Shown here piece by piece: positions 58,980 to 64,000 of a stretch of 64,000 nucleotides of DNA; the first letter of the stretch is position 1, and the number at the start of each line of letters is the position of its first letter. The stretch is taken from the NCBI RefSeq assembly GCF_964656455.1, contig NC_135715.1, positions 40,434,603-40,498,602 of the forward strand, given 5' to 3'. Below the pieces are notes generated by a model. It did not search any database and was not told the origin of the DNA. It was given only the letters and a program-made list of their open reading frames with translations. This DNA is from Halichoerus grypus (Eukaryota > Chordata > Mammalia > Carnivora > Phocidae). Both the position numbers and the translations under genes were made by a program.

Positions 58980-61234
58980 GTTTAACATTACTTTATTTTT
59001 TCTACTTGTGAAAATATTAGATACACTTAATGAAACTTTTTACTGCTTAGTGACATTAACACATTTTTAAGTGCTTAAGTAGTTAATAAAAAATTGTGTA
59101 AAAATGTGTCACAAAGAATTACACGTGTACTTTGCTATCTAATAGTGTGGAAAAGGGAAAAAGTAGAACAATTTTGAAGACAAGTGTTGACCTGGACGGA
59201 GAGCTCTGTAGCATAAGCAGCGATAGCAGACAATACACAGCTTTTTAAACATGCAATGGCCAGAAGAAATACTTTGTTCATTTGCTTATTTGATTTTTTT
59301 TTTTCCATTTGTACTGGTGGTTCTGTGGTTTTTCTTCATTCCTATACTTCAATTTCTTCCCTGGATATATGCCATCTCTACTTTTTTTTTTTTTTACATT
59401 TCCTGTTTTGATTCTTAGATTTTCCAACTGATATCTGGGTAACCGCTTTGTTTCTGGACATCAGAAACTTGCCTATTATATAAGGACAGAATTTATCATC
59501 AAATTGTGCTACTGTACTCTTGCTCTGACTCACTATTGTGGTGATTATTCAGTCCTCCATCATGCATCAGCTAACATGACCGAATAGGTCAGTGTAGGGG
59601 TGAACGATAAAGAGACAAATCTCTGTGTTCTGGAATTTAAAAGGCTTGAATGAAGTGTAAAAATCTATAGATAGATTTGTTAGTGAGGCCTGGAGTAAAA
59701 GAATATTCTGCAAGTTTGGGATACACAACAGTCAATAACAGGGAACAATTTGAGGAGCTTTGCAGACACATAAGGATAATCGAAATTAAGTCTATTGGGG
59801 GAGAAATTTGTCACAATACAGCACTATTGAATAATGTCAGGTACTTTAAATGTAGATAAATGATCATAAGCAGGAAGACTTTGGAGACTATCATTGCTTC
59901 GAGGATATTTGTTTGGTCTTTTGTAAAATCTCTAACTTACTGATGTTTTCTTTTTTTTTTTCTTTCAGGATTTACCCATTAGTGGGAAAATGAGAACCAA
60001 TATCAAAATACCAATTTCCTACTTCTTCTTGCATGCATAACCTTAGGTAGTTTTGGGTAGAACAGTGTTTATGTGGAACATTAGACACCAATTATAGTGA
60101 TTTTTGGAAGCACAAATGCTTAAATGCTCCCCTTAGTAGTCAATTGCCAAATGCAATGATACATCATGTTAAATTAAGCCCACAATTAGATACTATAAAT
60201 AGAAAAATAAAGGAAAGTTTTATTAACACTGTCCCCTAAATCACTGTCCCATAATTAATGAGATATAGGGAAAAAAATCTTAAATTCTAGTTTATCTAAT
60301 GCATTGATAGAGGAAATATAGTATCATTTATCTTAAAATAAATGTATAGTAACATCATAAATGGCTATTTAAAATGTAATTACTAAGAACTTAATTCACC
60401 ACAGAGTAAGAAGATATGCGAATTATGTCCATATTAGAAAAATACTTACTTGCTTACATATACTTTTATATATTTTTACAAACACATAAATATTCCAATG
60501 TAGTTTCTGATTTTAGGTAGCAACATTTATAGAAAATTGTGTTCCAGCAAATGAGATGATTTTTTTTTATAATTCTATATATTAAAAAGATAAAATAATG
60601 GTTATAATTTTTTTCTATAACTTGGTATTTTTTCCTCATGTGCAGTAGCTTTTAGTGTTGAACTTTCAGATATTTTTCATACTGTTCTGTCATTTGGAAA
60701 CAAATAAATTGTCTTTAAAGACAATTTGCATGAGCAATTCATTTTGATAGAGCAGTCAGAATTGGAGATTCAATACACAGCTCATTCATGCCCCCTTTAA
60801 AGTTGAGATTTCTCACTAACAGTGTTAGAATTCCACAAAGATGGTGTTCAGTATGCACAAGAAATTAACACTATTAAGAAAAATATAGCCAAAAGAATAT
60901 GTATATACACAAATGGATAGGAACGAACATACAGAAGTGAGAAACCTACAGTTTTTCCTACCAGCAGTTCCTTACAACTTTTGTTGTAATATTTAGTAAT
61001 TATCAGATTTAAGTCACCTACAAAAAAGATAAAAAATTCAATGAATCACAATGAAAATGTAAATTTCACAAATCTTTTAACAAGTAAACAGTGACAATGG
61101 GAGAAATTTTGGTAGGCGTGAAAGTACCTTGAAGATTTTCAGGCCAGATCTAAAGCTAAGTAGTGCTGATATAAATATTCATGTGAAATTTGAACTGAAC
61201 AGCTGGAGAATGTTGAGGTACAATTAACAAGTGA
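58980..61234. other. Unique AT-rich sequence
   Basis: No gene or clear repeat in 2.2 kb. Open frame 59677-59859 is short and without domain. Confidence 0.45.
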
Positions 61235-61407
61235 CATCACGCTGACCGTGGAGGAGCCTGCTTAAGATTCTCTCTCCCTCTCCCTCTGCCCCTACCCTGT
61301 TCATGTGGGCATGTGAGTGCTCTCTCTCCCTCTTTCTCTCTCTCTTTCTGCTCTCTCTCTCTCTGTCTCTATTGTTAAAAAAAAAGAAAAGAAAAGAAAA
61401 GAAAAAG
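61235..61407 (+). mobile_element. Can-SINE, 5'-truncated
   Basis: Starts at 'GTGGAGGAGCCTGCTTAAGA', the second half of the SINE, with CT-rich run and (AAAAG)n tail. The tRNA-like head is missing. Confidence 0.85.
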
Positions 61408-61424
61408 AGTGAATGTGATCTTAG

Positions 61425-61526
61425 GAGCACCTGGCTGGTTCAGTTGGAAGAACATGTGGTTCTTGGTCTTAGGGTTGTGAGTTCGGGCACCATGTTGGGT
61501 ATAGAGATTACTTAAAAAAAAAAAAA
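61425..61526 (+). mobile_element. Short tRNA-type Can-SINE
   Basis: GAGCACCTGGCTGGTTCAG head and 'GTATAGAGATTACTTAAAAA' end. 17-bp duplication with one mismatch (AGTGAATGTGATCTTAG) at 61408-61424 and 61527-61543. Confidence 0.93.
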
Positions 61527-61681
61527 AGTGAATGTCATCTTAGAGTCATCTTTTACTTTCTACAATTCAATTTCCAAATGCAGTAATATTCTTCTTTCAG
61601 AAAATCTTCAGTTTTTACCATCTACCCCATTGCTGAAATTTAATGAACAACTCTTTGTCTAGCACTGGACTGTTTACTTTT

Positions 61682-61868
61682 TTTAAAAGATTTTATTTAT
61701 TTATTTATTTTTCAGAGAGAGACAGAGAGAGAGAGCATGAGAGGGGAAGCAGCAGAGGTAGAGAGAGAAGCAGGCTCCCTGCCGAGCAAGGAGCCCAGTG
61801 TGGGACTCGATCCCAGGACCCTGGGATCATGACCTGAGCTGAAGGCAGACACTTACCACCCAGGTGTT
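61682..61868 (-). mobile_element. Can-SINE, minus strand, small deletion near its head
   Basis: 'AAAAGATTTTATTTATTTAT' tail to 'CACTTACCACCCAGGTG', where about 12 bases (CGACTGAGC region) are missing. 17-bp duplication with two mismatches (CTGGACTGTTTACTTTT) at 61665-61681 and 61869-61885. Confidence 0.94.
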
Positions 61869-61885
61869 CTGGACCATTTACTTTT

Positions 61886-62050
61886 ACACAGATGGCATCA
61901 TTTAACAATTTTATGAGGTACAATTGTTTTTCCATTTAACAGATAAGAAATGAGGCTAGAGAAATTACATACACTTTGTCCAAGGTCAGATATATAATAC
62001 ATGGTATGTAAGTGAGGAAAACAATTTTCCCTCTACCCTTCTGCATCCTT
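61886..62050 (-). repeat. MIR fragment, minus strand
   Basis: 'CCATTTAACAGATAAGAAAT', 'GAGGCTAGAGAAATTACATA' and 'TTTGTCCAAGGTCAGATATA' are antisense MIR core. Confidence 0.75.
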
Positions 62051-62212
62051 AGCTGAGATACCTCTAGTAAAATAGAGTTTAACTAGAGAAAAAAAAGAGA
62101 AGTTTATCACAATGTTTACCTCATGCATATACGTACACAAGGAAAAATAAGTAACCCTGAGGTGGTTTAGAATTCAGACTTAAATACCATCTTAATAAGA
62201 AAAAAAGGAGAG

Positions 62213-62406
62213 GGTGCCTAGGTGGCTTAGTCGGTTAAGCATCTGCCTTCTGCTCAGGTCATGATCCCAGGATCCTGGGATCGAGTCCCTTGTCGGGCTC
62301 CCTGATCCACGGGGAGTCTGCTTCTCTTTCTACCCCTCCTCCCACTTGTTCTCTCAATCTCTCTCTCTCTCTCAAATAGATAAATAAAATCTCTAAAAAA
62401 AAAAAA
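62213..62406 (+). mobile_element. Can-SINE, full length
   Basis: GGTGCCTAGGTGGCTTAG head to A19 tail. Target duplication AAAAAAGGAGAG at 62201-62212 and about 62407-62418 (merges with the A tail). Confidence 0.95.
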
Positions 62407-62419
62407 AAAAAAGGAGAGA

Positions 62420-63573
62420 GGATGTAGGCCTATTAGAGAAGAGTAAATTATTTTTAGGAAAGATGAATGCGTCCTTAGCATTATGGAAGGGATGGATTGT
62501 GACAAAGTTTGGATGTGTTGTCCCTTAGAGTCTCCTCTCTTGTAGTAAGAGTCACTCTTCCCTGGTAGGTGAAACTCTGGGGAGAGGACTTTAGTTCCTG
62601 TTGGAGGATCTGTGTTTAGGCAGATAAGGGTAGTTCAGAGAAAGCCTCTCCCTGAATCTGCTATTTTTCAAGTGCCTAGCTCAAAAATTCAAAGTCAACT
62701 GTGTATCAAAGCAGCATATTTTGGGGTGGCATATTTTGGAGTCATATTTTGGAGTGACATATTCTGCTACCCTCAAGTAACCCCAGGCATTTTGATAATC
62801 CAACCGGGCTTTTGACCACTGCCATTATAAGCCCTCATCATCCTTACTTTTTTATGACAAATTGATGGAGAAACTCATTCATTCATTCATTCATTGGTTC
62901 ATTCATAACAGTTACATGGATTTACTGGTAGTTCTGCAGTTTCAATTTAGTAGCCCATGGAGCATATTTGGCTCACAGATATGTTGGCTCCCAATTTGGT
63001 ATGCAAACTTGTTTTGTTTTGCTCTAATTGAATCAACTAGCAATATTTAAAATTTGGAGAATTCATAGGAAATCCAAATCCCCCCACATCTCCTCCAAAA
63101 TTTAGATAACCTGGGAAACTGAGCCTGCAATTATACATGGCAACAATTGCTTGAGGTTCAGGGTCTTTGCTGAAAGAGACACTATAGTCCCAGTCTTTCT
63201 CTACTGAGTCTTTGGTGTTTGTGTATGTACTCGTGGAAACTTAGATCACATGCCAACAGACACTAAGTTAACTTTTCCAAGCTATAATCAGTGCTCAAAT
63301 TCAGGGAGGCAGGAAGAACAAGAAGAGATAGTATGAGCACTTGGGAAGATTTTCTGAAGTAGAAGAAAACTGGAATTCTTCACTCCACTAAAGTATTTTC
63401 TGTTGCATTCCCTGCCTTAGAAGTTAGTAATATGCCTCTCTATCTCCCAGTTCTATCTATGCCAATGCATCTTCTATTAGGATGTAGTTTGGGGGAGGGC
63501 CCAGATTAGCTCTGCATCTCCATCTCAATTTATCACTACTAAACAAAGGCCGTAGAAGTAGCCAAGCTTTAGG
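62420..63573. other. Unique sequence
   Basis: No exon or RNA gene recognised. Includes a short tandem set of 'CATATTTTGG' units at 62716-62752 and an (ATTC)n run at 62876-62895. Confidence 0.5.
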
Positions 63574-63589
63574 CAAAGTTTGGAGACTT

Positions 63590-63791
63590 TTTTTTTTTTT
63601 TTTTAAGATTTTATTTATTTATTTGACAGAGAGAGAGAGAGCACAAGTAGGCAGAGAGGCAGGCAGAGGCAGAGGGAGAAGCAGGCTCCCCGCTGATTGG
63701 AGAGCCCAATGCGGGGCTCGATCCCAGGACCCTGGGACCATGACCTGAGCCGAAGGCAGACATTTAACCGTCTGAGCCACCCAGGCGCCCC
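63590..63791 (-). mobile_element. Can-SINE, full length, minus strand
   Basis: T-rich tail, 'AAGATTTTATTTATTTATTT', body to GAGCCACCCAGGCGCCCC. Perfect 16-bp duplication CAAAGTTTGGAGACTT at 63574-63589 and 63792-63807. Confidence 0.97.
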
Positions 63792-64000
63792 CAAAGTTTG
63801 GAGACTTCTAAGAGAGACAAAAACAGACACTGTTCAGATTCAAAGTCTATAACTCAACATGAACAAAAAACATGTCTGGTTTTGGTTGCTAGTTTATTAT
63901 ATGGCCAGAAATTAAAAACACAATTTGCCTATTATTCTAATGAAATTTATTGCCAGAGAAATCCCAACACTAGCATAAAACATGTTATGAATATGCAACC

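Noticed and set aside
1..64000. CRISPR array, bacterial operon, prophage or integron
   Set aside because: Sequence is clearly mammalian; periodic repeats are SINEs and microsatellites, without spacer-repeat structure or bacterial gene density.

Overview
This window reads as a mammalian gene desert rather than a gene-bearing locus. It is AT-rich, has no long uninterrupted reading frame outside LINE-1 (L1) retrotransposons, and I found no convincing exon, tRNA, rRNA or CpG island. The host is a carnivore. About 28 copies of tRNA-derived Can-SINEs are present, with the GCGCCTGGGTGGCTCAG head, a CT-rich middle and an (AAATA)n-AAATCTT tail. Young L1 copies match the carnivore L1 lineage. The SINE subtypes, especially five copies with 'CTGGAGTCC' and 'CTCTGACCCTC', suggest a caniform of the arctoid group (bear, seal or mustelid-like); a pinniped is my best guess, from memory of subfamily sequences only.

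Layout. 1-1030: 3' part of a young L1 on the minus strand, cut by the window edge. 1200-11600: old MIR, L2 and other ancient repeats with a few SINEs, otherwise unique AT-rich DNA. 12058-16465: a young L1 whose 5' half is inverted relative to its 3' half, flanked by a target-site duplication (twin-priming structure). 16560-19000: SINEs, an old L1-like fragment and a possible LTR fragment. 20230-21450: ancient repeat. 21655-28520: a cluster of old L1 copies, including a second inverted one and one nested inside another. 28520-35200: mostly unique DNA with a 249-bp direct duplication (31056 and 33495). 35201-35824: a short young L1 tail inside older L1-like DNA. 36200-46500: unique DNA with many SINEs, a (CT)n/(TA)n tract and possible LTR or L1 fragments. 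46519-47858: a SINE joined directly to a 5'-truncated L1 and inserted into an L2. 48000-54600: L2, unique DNA and SINEs. 54665-54952: a 288-nt almost pure purine tract. 55540-58980: L1 remnants, including a 5' region joined to a 3' end. 58980-64000: unique DNA with a cluster of SINEs.

The only protein-coding remnants are L1 ORF1 and ORF2 pieces, all broken by stops or frameshifts. No set of cellular genes works together here, and I found no new biological system. What is informative is retrotransposition history: inversions, nested insertions, a SINE/L1 composite and a local duplication. Repeat names come from recognising sequence by eye, not from a database search, so family and subfamily names for old elements are approximate.
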